Positions 1 to 4,894 are shown, numbered from the stretch's first letter. The stretch is DNA of 5,804 nucleotides from PHAA01 sp040217755 (GCA_040217755.1 JBEHWJ010000103.1:1-5804); one strand, 5' to 3'. The notes: generated by a model not told the origin, from the letters alone. A program made the numbers and translations.

Positions 1-1
1 A

Positions 2-274
2 GCCGCCTTTACCATCGGGTCGCGTATGAATATCTACACCCAGCGCACCCATACGGGGGTTCATTATGAGATGGGAAGAGTGTTCAAGCTGAGCCTGATA
101 ACGTTGTTGATGGGGATCAGTGTTAAAGTCGGATACGGTTTATTGATTGCTGGCGGAATCAGGTCCAGTTGGGCCACTTTGTTGGCCATAGGTATCGGGG
201 TGGCAATATATGGGGGGCTGCTCCTGTTGTTCAAGGAATTCGACCTGGATATCCTAAAGAAAATAATCAAATAG
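2..274 (+). CDS. spoVB: SpoVB-like polysaccharide flippase, C-terminal end (partial)
   Basis: This frame is open from the window edge to the TAG at 272, so it is the last 90 residues of a gene that begins upstream. The visible part has two hydrophobic stretches (LSLITLLMGISVKVGYGLLI and a second around WATLLAIGIGVAIYGGLLLLF) separated by a short loop, and ends in a basic tail, DILKKIIK. This fits the last membrane helices of the MATE/MVF-type exporters (SpoVB, YabM), multi-helix inner-membrane proteins thought to move lipid-linked cell-wall precursors during spore cortex synthesis. The SpoVB identity rests mainly on the neighbours: in Bacillus subtilis spoVB lies directly before mazG (yabN) and yabO. 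An ATG at 26 is internal, because the frame continues upstream of it. Any other flippase of the same fold would look the same from this fragment. Confidence 0.72.
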   Translation, partial: AAFTIGSRMNIYTQRTHTGVHYEMGRVFKLSLITLLMGISVKVGYGLLIAGGIRSSWATLLAIGIGVAIYGGLLLLFKEFDLDILKKIIK

Positions 275-394
275 AAACAGGCTGCGAAATCAAACCGGAC
301 CCGCTGTGCGGTTGACGGAAACGGTCATTGAGCCGAATTGCCCAATGGACAGTCAGGTTAGTACATTAAGAGATTATGACAGGAGGAGCAGGAT

Positions 395-1162
395 ATGAGC
401 AAGCCGGCTGCTGCGCTGGAGGAACTGCTGGAAATACAAAAAAGGTTGCTGGCGCCCGGGGGCTGCCCATGGGACCGGGAGCAAACCCACCAATCACTGG
501 TGCGTTACCTGATCGAAGAGACCTATGAGGTGATAGAGGCCATTGATCAGGGGGATATGCATAAACTGCAGGAAGAGTTGGGAGACTTATTGCTGCAGGT
601 GGTGTTCCATGCTGCCCTGGCCGAACAACGCGGGGATTTTGACTTCGCCGACCTGACCCGTTCCGTGAGCCAGAAGATGATCAATCGCCACCCCCATGTT
701 TTCGGATCTATGCAGCTGAAGACCAGTGACGATGTACTGGACATATGGGAGACATTCAAACAACGGGAGGGCAAGAAATATCTCCTGGATGGCATCCCCA
801 AAGCTTTACCGGCGTTGATGCGGGCCGAGAAGATTCAGGAAAAATTAAGCCGGGTAGGCTATGATTGGCCGGATATTTCCGGTGCATGGGACAAGCTTCG
901 GGAGGAGATCGATGAACTTGAGCAAGCTGAAGGTCAGAATGCGGTCATTGGAGAGACGGGGGACGTCTTCTTCGCCTTGGTCAATGTGGCTCGGTTTAAA
1001 AAGGTGGAGGTGGAGCATGCTTTGCAATCCACCAACGACAAGGTAATGAGAAGATTCAAATACATAGAGGATGTGGTTCAGGGCAAGGGACAAAGCCTGG
1101 ACCAATTAAGCCTGGAGGAGATGGATGCCATCTGGGATGAGGCCAAAGGGCAGGGGCTTTAG
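395..1162 (+). CDS. mazG: MazG nucleoside triphosphate pyrophosphohydrolase
   Basis: This is a cytoplasmic NTP pyrophosphatase that hydrolyses (d)NTPs to monophosphate and pyrophosphate and so removes non-canonical nucleotides; it needs Mg2+. The 255-residue protein has two MazG repeats. The first carries the acidic motif EETYE (residues 41-45) with EELGD (60-64). The second has EEIDE (170-174) with GETGD (186-190). These E-x-x-E and E-x-x-D pairs are the metal ligands of the all-alpha NTP pyrophosphatase fold. The N-terminal GGCPWDREQTHQSL is also typical. The ATG follows AGGAGG at 381-386 with 8 bases between. The length matches stand-alone MazG of the E. coli type; the B. subtilis counterpart YabN carries an extra N-terminal tetrapyrrole methylase domain that is absent here. 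The gene leads a mazG-hup-rqcP group. The 120 bases after spoVB contain no promoter that I find convincing. Confidence 0.95.
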   Translation: MSKPAAALEELLEIQKRLLAPGGCPWDREQTHQSLVRYLIEETYEVIEAIDQGDMHKLQEELGDLLLQVVFHAALAEQRGDFDFADLTRSVSQKMINRHPHVFGSMQLKTSDDVLDIWETFKQREGKKYLLDGIPKALPALMRAEKIQEKLSRVGYDWPDISGAWDKLREEIDELEQAEGQNAVIGETGDVFFALVNVARFKKVEVEHALQSTNDKVMRRFKYIEDVVQGKGQSLDQLSLEEMDAIWDEAKGQGL

Positions 1163-1272
1163 GATTACAAAAAAGGGTGACGATTTAAAATATTTCCATT
1201 CTAAAAAAGGATTAAGGGCCGAAGAGGGCGAATAGCCATAATATTACCTTTTTAAACTTGAGGAGGGATAGC

Positions 1273-1548
1273 TTGAACAAGACAGAGTTGATTGGAGAAG
1301 TCGCAGGTAAAGCCAATATAACCAAGAAGGATGCCGAGAAGGTCTTTAACGCATTTCTGGATACTGTGGAAGAAGCCCTCAAAGCTGGCGATAAGATTCA
1401 ACTGGTAGGTTTCGGTACCTTTGAGGTCAGGACCCGTCAGGCGCGCAAGGGGAGAAATCCGCAAACCGGCATTGAGATCGATATTCCCGCGGCCCAGGTG
1501 CCTGCATTCAAGCCGGGCAAAGCTTTGAAGGACGCTGTAGAAGGTTAG
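1273..1548 (+). CDS. hup: HU family DNA-binding protein
   Basis: HU is a small histone-like protein that binds and bends DNA as a dimer in the nucleoid. The 91 residues span the whole family: an alpha-helical N-terminus MNKTELIGEVA, the signature VGFGTFEVRTRQARKGRNP at 45-63, and Pro63 in RNPQTG, the tip of the arm that intercalates into DNA. The start is TTG at 1273, which gives the universal MNKTELI N-terminus and lies 6 bases after AGGAGGG (1261-1267); an in-frame TTG at 1258 would place that ribosome site inside the gene and is rejected. The stop is followed one base later by rqcP, so the two are probably translated together. The 110 bases before the gene are A/T-rich and hold only weak promoter matches, for example ATTACA (1164) and TAAAAT (1186) with 16 bases between. 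HU of this type is normally abundant, so a separate promoter is plausible but unproven. Confidence 0.96.
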   Translation: MNKTELIGEVAGKANITKKDAEKVFNAFLDTVEEALKAGDKIQLVGFGTFEVRTRQARKGRNPQTGIEIDIPAAQVPAFKPGKALKDAVEG

Positions 1549-1549
1549 G

Positions 1550-1792
1550 ATGCGCCTGGACAAGTTTCTCAAGGTAAGCAGGATAATAAAGAGGCGGACT
1601 GTAGCCAAAGACTTTGCCGAGAACGATAGGGTAATGATCAACGGCAAGATAGCCAAGCCCTCCACAGAGGTCAAGGTGGGGGACGTTATCTCTTTGCGTT
1701 CGGGAGCCCGCCAGTCATCCTATCAGATTCTCAAACTGGCTGACAATGTCAAAGCCAGCGAGGCCAAGGAACTTTATAGAATTATCGAATAG
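1550..1792 (+). CDS. rqcP: RqcP/YabO, S4-domain ribosome quality control factor
   Basis: This 80-residue protein is mostly one S4 RNA-binding domain, with MRLDKFLKVSRIIKRR at 1-16 and the second half VMINGKIAKPSTEVKVGDVISL at 28-49. The size and the MRLDKFLK start match B. subtilis YabO, renamed RqcP. That protein binds obstructed 50S subunits next to the P-site tRNA and helps RqcH add alanine tails to stalled nascent chains. Basic residues R2, R11, R15 and R16 are present on the RNA-facing part of the domain. The ATG lies one base after the hup stop; the ribosome site is weak (GAAGG near 1540), which fits translational coupling. Other S4 proteins such as Hsp15 are longer, so RqcP is the best call given this neighbourhood. 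Two terminators follow directly. Confidence 0.93.
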   Translation: MRLDKFLKVSRIIKRRTVAKDFAENDRVMINGKIAKPSTEVKVGDVISLRSGARQSSYQILKLADNVKASEAKELYRIIE

Positions 1793-1826
1793 ATCGTCCT
1801 GCCAGCATCAGGACGATTTATTTTAC
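1793..1826 (+). terminator. Intrinsic terminator after rqcP (first of two)
   Basis: A perfect 9-bp stem, ATCGTCCTG (1793-1801) with CAGGACGAT (1809-1817), encloses a 7-base loop and is followed by TTATTTTA. It starts directly after the rqcP stop codon and should end the mazG-hup-rqcP transcript. Confidence 0.88.
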
Positions 1827-1846
1827 CCCGGTTATTGGCTACCCAC

Positions 1847-1878
1847 AGCAGCAGTCGTAAGGCTGCTGCTTTTTTATT
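1847..1878 (+). terminator. Second intrinsic terminator after rqcP
   Basis: The arms AGCAGCAG (1847-1854) and CTGCTGCT (1863-1870) form a perfect 8-bp stem with an 8-base loop. A run of T (TTTTTATT) follows. It lies about 20 bases beyond the first hairpin, so two terminators insulate yabP-yabQ from transcription of the housekeeping genes upstream. Confidence 0.87.
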
Positions 1879-1911
1879 CCCCGGCTCTACTTGTTAAGGT
1901 CCGTAAAAACA

Positions 1912-1942
1912 GTCATAAAAAACCATCCTCTTTGCATAGTCT
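1912..1942 (+). promoter_or_regulatory. Possible SigE-type promoter for yabP-yabQ
   Basis: GTCATAAA at 1912-1919 resembles the SigE -35 element (GTCATATT-like). CATAGTCT at 1935-1942 resembles its -10 element (CATACAxT), with 15 bases between. No good SigA pair lies in the same interval. In B. subtilis yabP and yabQ are transcribed in the mother cell by SigE, and tandem terminators just upstream mean that a promoter is needed here. The predicted transcript start near 1949 leaves room for the ribosome site at 1964-1970. The match is incomplete in the -10 element. Confidence 0.5.
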
Positions 1943-1979
1943 GTAGAGATTAATATTGCTTATAAGGGGGCTTACATTT

Positions 1980-2249
1980 ATGGCGGAACATTCACTGACC
2001 ATGGACAACCGACAGAAGTTGCACTTGAGTGGAATAACCAACGTGATAGCTTTCGACGAAGAGGAAATCGTCTTGGAAACCTCCCAGGGATACCTTTTCA
2101 TCAACGGGGCCGACATGCACATCACTATGCTGAATCTGGACCAGGGGCAGGTAGCTATTCAAGGGAACATAAACAATTTGGGCTATAAGGCTCAAGGGAC
2201 TGATTTGAAAACCAAAGGGAAAAATGTGCTCAACCGGCTGCTGAAATAG
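1980..2249 (+). CDS. yabP: Sporulation protein YabP
   Basis: This 89-residue protein belongs to the YabP/YqfC family of small sporulation proteins; in B. subtilis YabP is made in the mother cell under SigE and is tied to spore formation, but its biochemical activity is not known. Family features are easy to see: HSLTMDNRQKLHLSGITNV at 4-22, the acidic FDEEEIVLETSQGYLFI at 25-41, and the short beta-strand-rich end INGADMHITMLNLDQGQVAIQG. There is no membrane helix or signal peptide. The ATG at 1980 follows AAGGGGG (1964-1970) by 9 bases; an in-frame TTG at 1956 lies before the ribosome site and would add 8 residues unlike the family. yabQ starts 12 bases after the stop, so the two form a pair, as in other spore formers. 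Confidence 0.93.
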   Translation: MAEHSLTMDNRQKLHLSGITNVIAFDEEEIVLETSQGYLFINGADMHITMLNLDQGQVAIQGNINNLGYKAQGTDLKTKGKNVLNRLLK

Positions 2250-2261
2250 GGGGTTTGAAGC

Positions 2262-2684
2262 TTGGGGCCGCTTGCCCAGATCGAAGCCTTTGTACTGACA
2301 TCCATATTGGGGATATTGGCAGGATTTTTATTTGATTATTATCAAGCCGTCATAAGAGGCATCCGGATAAAAAGACTGCCCCAGTATTTCCTGGACGTAT
2401 CGGTATGGATATTCATGATTCTGATCATCGGCCTGGCGCTGCTGTTGATCAACCAAGCCGAGGTCAGGGCCTACGTATTTATCGCCTTATTGGCGGGGGC
2501 AATAATCTACTTCCGCTACTTAAGCCGGTTTATACGGCAGCCGGTCGATCTGTTGGGGAAGGCTACAGCCGGTTCGCTGCGCTCGCTGTGGAGATTGGTA
2601 AGCAAGCCTTTCAAGCAGATGCTATCCTGGCTGACCAGGAAATACCAACAAAGGATGCTCCCCCCGGAAGAAATCGATCAATAA
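2262..2684 (+). CDS. yabQ: Spore cortex biosynthesis protein YabQ
   Basis: YabQ is a membrane protein required for spore cortex formation in B. subtilis, where it sits in the membranes around the forespore. The 140 residues here contain three clear hydrophobic segments, roughly 7-27, 44-62 and 69-87. They include the family hallmarks GFLFDYYQAVIRG, YFLDVSVWIF and EVRAYVFIALLAG. The C-terminal 50 residues are basic and soluble (SRFIRQPVDLLGKATAG, then RRLVSKPFKQ-like sequence). The protein is shorter than the roughly 210-residue B. subtilis protein. The start is TTG at 2262, preceded by AGGGGG at 2248-2253 that overlaps the yabP stop, so translation is probably coupled. A weak hairpin follows the gene without a T run, so readthrough into the next gene cannot be excluded. 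Confidence 0.9.
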   Translation: MGPLAQIEAFVLTSILGILAGFLFDYYQAVIRGIRIKRLPQYFLDVSVWIFMILIIGLALLLINQAEVRAYVFIALLAGAIIYFRYLSRFIRQPVDLLGKATAGSLRSLWRLVSKPFKQMLSWLTRKYQQRMLPPEEIDQ

Positions 2685-2753
2685 AAAAACCACCCGCTGC
2701 TAAACTGGTCAGCAGGGAAAATACTTCTGCTCCTCGAAGATACTATAATAATT

Positions 2754-2785
2754 TTGTCCACATATTGTGGAAATAATGTGGATAG
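2754..2785 (+). promoter_or_regulatory. Cluster of three DnaA-box-like nonamers
   Basis: Three sites resemble the DnaA box TTATCCACA. TTGTCCACA at 2754-2762 on the plus strand matches 8 of 9. TGTGGAAAT at 2766-2774 reads ATTTCCACA on the minus strand, 7 of 9. TGTGGATAG at 2777-2785 reads CTATCCACA on the minus strand, 8 of 9. The first two form the 15-base palindrome TCCACATATTGTGGA; the second and third cores (TGTGGA) are 11 bases apart, about one helical turn. They overlap the likely -35 of the downstream gene. DnaA binding is inferred; another regulator that recognises TGTGGA could use the same array. Confidence 0.55.
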
Positions 2786-2793
2786 TTTATAGT
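2765..2793 (+). promoter_or_regulatory. Candidate SigA promoter of the HTH gene
   Basis: TTGTGG (2765-2770) and TATAGT (2788-2793) are 17 bases apart; the -10 matches 5 of 6. Transcription would start at about 2800, at the ATG. A perfect -10 (TATAAT) also lies at 2744-2749, but it has no recognisable -35 in front; if used, it would give a leader that carries the DnaA-box-like sites. Confidence 0.4.
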
Positions 2794-2802
2794 AAATACT
2801 AT
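2789..2802 (+). promoter_or_regulatory. Operator-like palindrome over the HTH gene start
   Basis: ATAGTA-AA-TACTAT is a perfect inverted repeat with 6-bp arms. It covers the likely -10 and the first two bases of the start codon. The same half-site ATACTAT occurs at 2740-2746 and ATAGT at 2782-2786. A binding site there would block transcription, so autoregulation by the HTH protein is a reasonable guess. Confidence 0.4.
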
Positions 2803-3043
2803 GCAGATTGAAATAAGGGGAGCAGAGAAACTAAGTTACCGGGAACGACAGGTGGTGGTCCTGAAAGAGATGGGGAAAAGCAGTGCCGTGATTTGCAGGA
2901 CATTGAAAATTACGGCCAGCACCGTTGCCACCCTGTACAACCGGGCCCGCAGCAAGGGCTATGAGGTAGTTATCGTGCTTCCCGGCGATACATTGGGGAT
3001 TTTTGGCGGGGAGGACGAGGATATTGAGGCTGAAACCGAATAG
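2801..3043 (+). CDS. Small HTH protein (sigma-70 region 4/LuxR-like)
   Basis: I do not recognise a named gene. The 80-residue protein is mostly one helix-turn-helix unit. LSYRERQVVVLKEMGKSSA at 11-29 followed by ICRTLKITASTVATLYNRARSKG at 31-53 has the layout of sigma-70 region 4 and GerE/LuxR DNA-binding domains, with the recognition helix near TASTVATLYNRA. A short hydrophobic strand (YEVVIVLPG) and a strongly acidic tail (EDEDIEAETE) follow. There is no sigma region 2 and no receiver domain, so it could be a stand-alone DNA binder or an adaptor. The ATG at 2801 is the only start that keeps the whole HTH, since an in-frame TAG lies at 2783, but no Shine-Dalgarno site precedes it. The acidic tail overlaps the divIC start by 20 bases, which implies coupled translation. 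B. subtilis has no gene at this place between yabQ and divIC. Confidence 0.75.
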   Translation: MQIEIRGAEKLSYRERQVVVLKEMGKSSAVICRTLKITASTVATLYNRARSKGYEVVIVLPGDTLGIFGGEDEDIEAETE

Positions 3044-3308
3044 GCGTTTCCGGTTGGTAGTGGTCGCGGTCTTGGGTGCGGTACTATTATTTACGATCAT
3101 CCCCCGAACCGCCACCATATACGGGTTATCAGCCCGGAAGAAAGAACTGCTCCTGGAGAAACAACAACTGGCGCTCATTAATGAGGAATACCGTCAGACA
3201 TTGGCCGAGATTGAATCACCCCTGGGCATCGAGAGGATAGCCAGGGAACAGTTGGGCATGGTGAAAAACGGGGAAAGGACAATAATCAGGGTAATCCCCA
3301 GCGAGTAA
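3024..3308 (+). CDS. divIC: DivIC/FtsB-type septum formation initiator
   Basis: DivIC is a bitopic division protein that forms a complex with FtsL and DivIB (FtsB in Gram-negatives) at the septum and helps activate septal peptidoglycan synthesis. The 94-residue sequence has a basic cytoplasmic N-terminus (MRLKPNRRFR), one membrane helix at about 11-28, a coiled coil at about 35-66 rich in E, K, L and Q, and the family end motif GIERIAREQLGMVKNGE at 68-84. It is shorter than B. subtilis DivIC (about 125 residues), close to FtsB size. The TTG at 3024 is 9 bases after GGGGAGG (3008-3014); an in-frame TTG at 3003 precedes that site. The gene starts inside the HTH gene and no separate promoter is visible, so it probably depends on the promoter region before that gene. 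Confidence 0.92.
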   Translation: MRLKPNRRFRLVVVAVLGAVLLFTIIPRTATIYGLSARKKELLLEKQQLALINEEYRQTLAEIESPLGIERIAREQLGMVKNGERTIIRVIPSE

Positions 3309-3322
3309 GTTGCGATTGCCGG

Positions 3323-3351
3323 TTGACTAGTTCCCGTGTATACAATAGAAT
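3323..3351 (+). promoter_or_regulatory. SigA promoter of yabR
   Basis: TTGACT (3323-3328) and TAGAAT (3346-3351) each match consensus at 5 of 6 and are 17 bases apart, the best housekeeping promoter in the window. Transcription would start near 3358, ahead of the ribosome site at 3368-3374. Confidence 0.75.
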
Positions 3352-3386
3352 AGGAACAGCACGATTTGAGGGGGATCTTAACATCT

Positions 3387-3830
3387 ATGCCAACTGAACA
3401 AACTAATATCGCACCCGGCGATATTGTCGAGGGGAAGGTCCAGGGGATTACCAACTTCGGGGCATTTATCGAGTTGCCGGGGGGCCTGGTGGGGCTGGTC
3501 CACATCTCGGAAATTGCCGACACTTATGTTAAAGATGTCAAGGACTTTGTCAAAGAAGGAGACAGTGTTAAGGTCAAGGTGTTGAATGTGGCCGGGAAGA
3601 AGATAGGATTATCTATCAAGCAAACCCTGCCGCCCAAGGTAGTTCCGCCGAGGATAACCCGACCCGAGGCCAAACCGGAGACCGTCCGTCGGGACAAAGG
3701 CTTCAGTCCCAAACGGAGTGATGCACCGGTAAGTTTGGATGATAAGATTGCCCGTTTTCTTAAGGAGAGCGATGAGAGGATGCAGCCCCTTAAGAATAAA
3801 GTGGATACCAGAAAGAGACCCAGGAACTAA
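3387..3830 (+). CDS. yabR: S1-domain RNA-binding protein (YabR-like)
   Basis: The 147-residue protein starts with one S1 RNA-binding domain at about 8-78. GDIVEGKVQGITNFGAFIEL (11-30) is the classic S1 opening, followed by GLVGLVHISEIAD and the closing strand VKVKVLNVAGKKIGLSIKQ. The rest is a proline-, lysine- and arginine-rich tail (about 81-147) without visible fold, typical of YabR and general stress protein 13. Such proteins associate with ribosomes or RNA; the exact role of YabR is not established. The ATG at 3387 is the first good codon after GAGGGGG (3368-3374); the 12-base spacing is rather long. An in-frame TTG at 3366 lies before the ribosome site and is rejected. The gene has its own SigA promoter and terminator, so it is a single-gene unit that can also receive readthrough from divIC. 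Confidence 0.93.
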   Translation: MPTEQTNIAPGDIVEGKVQGITNFGAFIELPGGLVGLVHISEIADTYVKDVKDFVKEGDSVKVKVLNVAGKKIGLSIKQTLPPKVVPPRITRPEAKPETVRRDKGFSPKRSDAPVSLDDKIARFLKESDERMQPLKNKVDTRKRPRN

Positions 3831-3847
3831 TTAAAAAAGGTTGGCAC

Positions 3848-3877
3848 AGCACTTCTGCGGAAGTGCTTTATTTTTTG
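3848..3877 (+). terminator. Intrinsic terminator of yabR with UNCG loop
   Basis: AGCACTTC (3848-3855) and GAAGTGCT (3860-3867) form a perfect 8-bp stem closed by C-G around the loop TGCG, a UNCG-type tetraloop of high stability. TTATTTTTTG follows. It starts 17 bases after the yabR stop. Confidence 0.92.
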
Positions 3878-3882
3878 CATGG

Positions 3883-3972
3883 GGCGGTTTTCCATTCGGG
3901 GCTGCCGGGGAAATAATCGTGAGTGAAGCCGGTATACTGGACGGGATCATCTGGGGCTTGGCAGACAAGTAA
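3883..3972 (+). pseudogene. Relic of a Ppx/GppA phosphatase C-terminus (possible)
   Basis: This short open stretch ends in VSEAGILDGIIWGLADK and a TAA at 3970. The pattern VS-x-x-G-(L/I)-x-(D/E)-G-(L/I) is the conserved end of the catalytic part of Ppx/GppA exopolyphosphatases, where related proteins read like VSxxGLREGLL. The preceding GAAGEII fits the usual strand before this motif. Nothing of the rest of the enzyme (about 280 residues) is present: the yabR terminator lies directly upstream. As I recall, some Clostridia carry a Ppx/GppA gene between the S1 gene and spoIIE, which would make this the surviving 3' end after a deletion. The stretch is short, so chance similarity remains possible. 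A GTG at 3919 with GGGG at 3907-3910 in front could still allow translation of a 17-residue peptide. Confidence 0.42.
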
Positions 3973-3993
3973 ACAGAAGTCACCTTAAATTAG

Positions 3994-4037
3994 AATAAGG
4001 ATCGCGAAGATGATTTGGATGCTTCGTGACCCTTATT
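3994..4037 (-). terminator. Long hairpin after the carbonic anhydrase gene
   Basis: Arms of 16 bases at 3994-4009 and 4022-4037 (AATAAGGATCGCGAAG against CTTCGTGACCCTTATT) pair with one wobble and one mismatch around a 12-base loop. It lies about 40 bases past the minus-strand stop. The T run is poor on both sides (CTAATTT on the minus strand, TTATTTGTC on the plus strand), so it may act in both directions or only protect the 3' end. Confidence 0.6.
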
Positions 4038-4075
4038 TGTCATATTAATCATAGGCTCGGGGGAATCGCAGGTAT

Positions 4076-4768
4076 TTAGGCCAGCCGGCGGGCCCGGGCG
4101 GCAAAACCACCGATGTTGTCCTGGACCTTGATGGCCGCGGCATCCTTAACGCCGTTTACGTTCACGGTATAAACCTTGCCGTAGCCTTCCCCGAATACAT
4201 TATGCAGATCGACCAGTAAGCCGATTACCAACAGTTCCTGCTTTTCGACCAACTGGGCTACATCGGGCTGGTTCAAAAGCATATCCACCTGGGTATCGAC
4301 ATTCAACTGGGCCAGTTGAGCCTGGTTCAATGAGGTGGACGCCAGGTCGATTTTAATAGCTGCGCAGCCTTGTTGGAGAGAATCTTTGACCGTATTCAGT
4401 TCCCTGATCAAAGCGTCCGGTTCGGTACCATAATCCGAGGTGGCGGCTTTGATAGCGCCGCATTCGCTGTGGCCGGCTATCAGCATAAGGGGCGTGTGGA
4501 GGTGGAGCAGGCCGTACAAAACCGAACCCTCGCTGTTTCTGAACTGGTTGCCGATATTCTCCACACAAAATACCCGGTTAAAGGTGTCCCCCAACATGTT
4601 GGGAGAGACCCGGGAATCACAGCAAGTCAAGAGGGTGGCGAAGGGTTGCTGCTGATAATGGGCCCGGGCAAATTCAGCCAGGGGGAAGTTCTGTTCGAAT
4701 TCAGCCAGGCTGGGCTCCAACTCCTGGAAAAGAGCGGGCAGGTCAAACTTTACAGGTTCATGAGACAT
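4076..4768 (-). CDS. Beta-class carbonic anhydrase
   Basis: This enzyme interconverts CO2 and bicarbonate with a zinc ion in the cytoplasm. The 230 residues show the beta-class zinc site: Cys49 with the Asp51-Arg53 dyad in TCCDSR, then His100 and Cys103 in AGHSECGA. VENIGNQFRNSEGSVLYGLLHL (69-90, in two halves) is the usual connecting region, and VHNVFGEGYGKVYTVNVNG-like sequence lies near the end. No signal peptide or membrane helix is seen. The start is taken at ATG 4768, 7 bases after AGGAGG (4781-4776); the ATG at 4774 leaves only one base and would add two residues. The gene is alone and opposite to all neighbours, between yabR and spoIIE, a place without such a gene in B. subtilis, so it was probably inserted here. 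It has its own promoter and leader. A role in bicarbonate supply for carboxylations is inferred from the family. Confidence 0.93.
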   Translation of the reverse strand: MSHEPVKFDLPALFQELEPSLAEFEQNFPLAEFARAHYQQQPFATLLTCCDSRVSPNMLGDTFNRVFCVENIGNQFRNSEGSVLYGLLHLHTPLMLIAGHSECGAIKAATSDYGTEPDALIRELNTVKDSLQQGCAAIKIDLASTSLNQAQLAQLNVDTQVDMLLNQPDVAQLVEKQELLVIGLLVDLHNVFGEGYGKVYTVNVNGVKDAAAIKVQDNIGGFAARARRLA

Positions 4769-4790
4769 ATCCATTCCTCCTCGAATTTAT

Positions 4791-4813
4791 TGGTCCGCCA
4801 TAAGGCGGGACCA
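4791..4813 (-). promoter_or_regulatory. Leader hairpin just before the carbonic anhydrase RBS
   Basis: TGGTCCGCC (4791-4799) and GGCGGGACCA (4804-4813) pair with one bulged base around the loop ATAA. It ends about 10 bases before the Shine-Dalgarno site on the minus-strand transcript. It could stabilise the mRNA or tune translation; no riboswitch class is recognised. Confidence 0.4.
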
Positions 4814-4820
4814 GATCGAT

Positions 4821-4846
4821 AAAATAGGAAGGCGCTCTGTCCTTCC
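4821..4846 (-). terminator. Possible attenuator in the carbonic anhydrase leader
   Basis: On the minus strand GGAAGG (4846-4841) pairs with CCTTCC (4832-4827) around an 8-base loop, followed by TATTTTAT. It lies between the predicted transcript start and the gene. The stem has only 6 bp, so termination would be partial at best. Confidence 0.3.
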
Positions 4847-4854
4847 AAAGATTA

Positions 4855-4875
4855 ATGGTAGACACATTCTACCAT
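4855..4875. promoter_or_regulatory. Operator-like palindrome over the carbonic anhydrase -10
   Basis: ATGGTAGA (4855-4862) and TCTACCAT (4868-4875) are perfect 8-bp inverted arms with a 5-base centre. The palindrome covers the -10 element and the predicted start of the minus-strand transcript, the usual place for a repressor site. No regulator gene lies beside it. Confidence 0.5.
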
Positions 4876-4894
4876 CAGTACTATAGATTAACAA
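4866..4894 (-). promoter_or_regulatory. SigA promoter of the carbonic anhydrase gene
   Basis: On the minus strand TTGTTA (4894-4889) and TAGAAT (4871-4866) are 17 bases apart, and TGG directly before the -10 gives an extended TGn motif. Transcription would start near 4859, giving a leader of about 90 bases. Confidence 0.62.

Noticed and set aside
312..351. TTGACG or TGGACA as -35 of a mazG promoter
   Set aside because: No acceptable -10 lies 16-18 bases downstream of either.
1204..1253. AAAAAGG and CCTTTTT arms before hup as a terminator
   Set aside because: The arms are A/T-rich and far apart, and the T run is part of the stem rather than after it.
2697..2715. Hairpin CTGCT/AGCAG after yabQ as terminator
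   Set aside because: Only 5 bp and no T run follows.
4370..4822. 150-residue plus-strand frame opposite the carbonic anhydrase
   Set aside because: It is antisense to a gene with complete zinc-site motifs and has no recognisable domain of its own.
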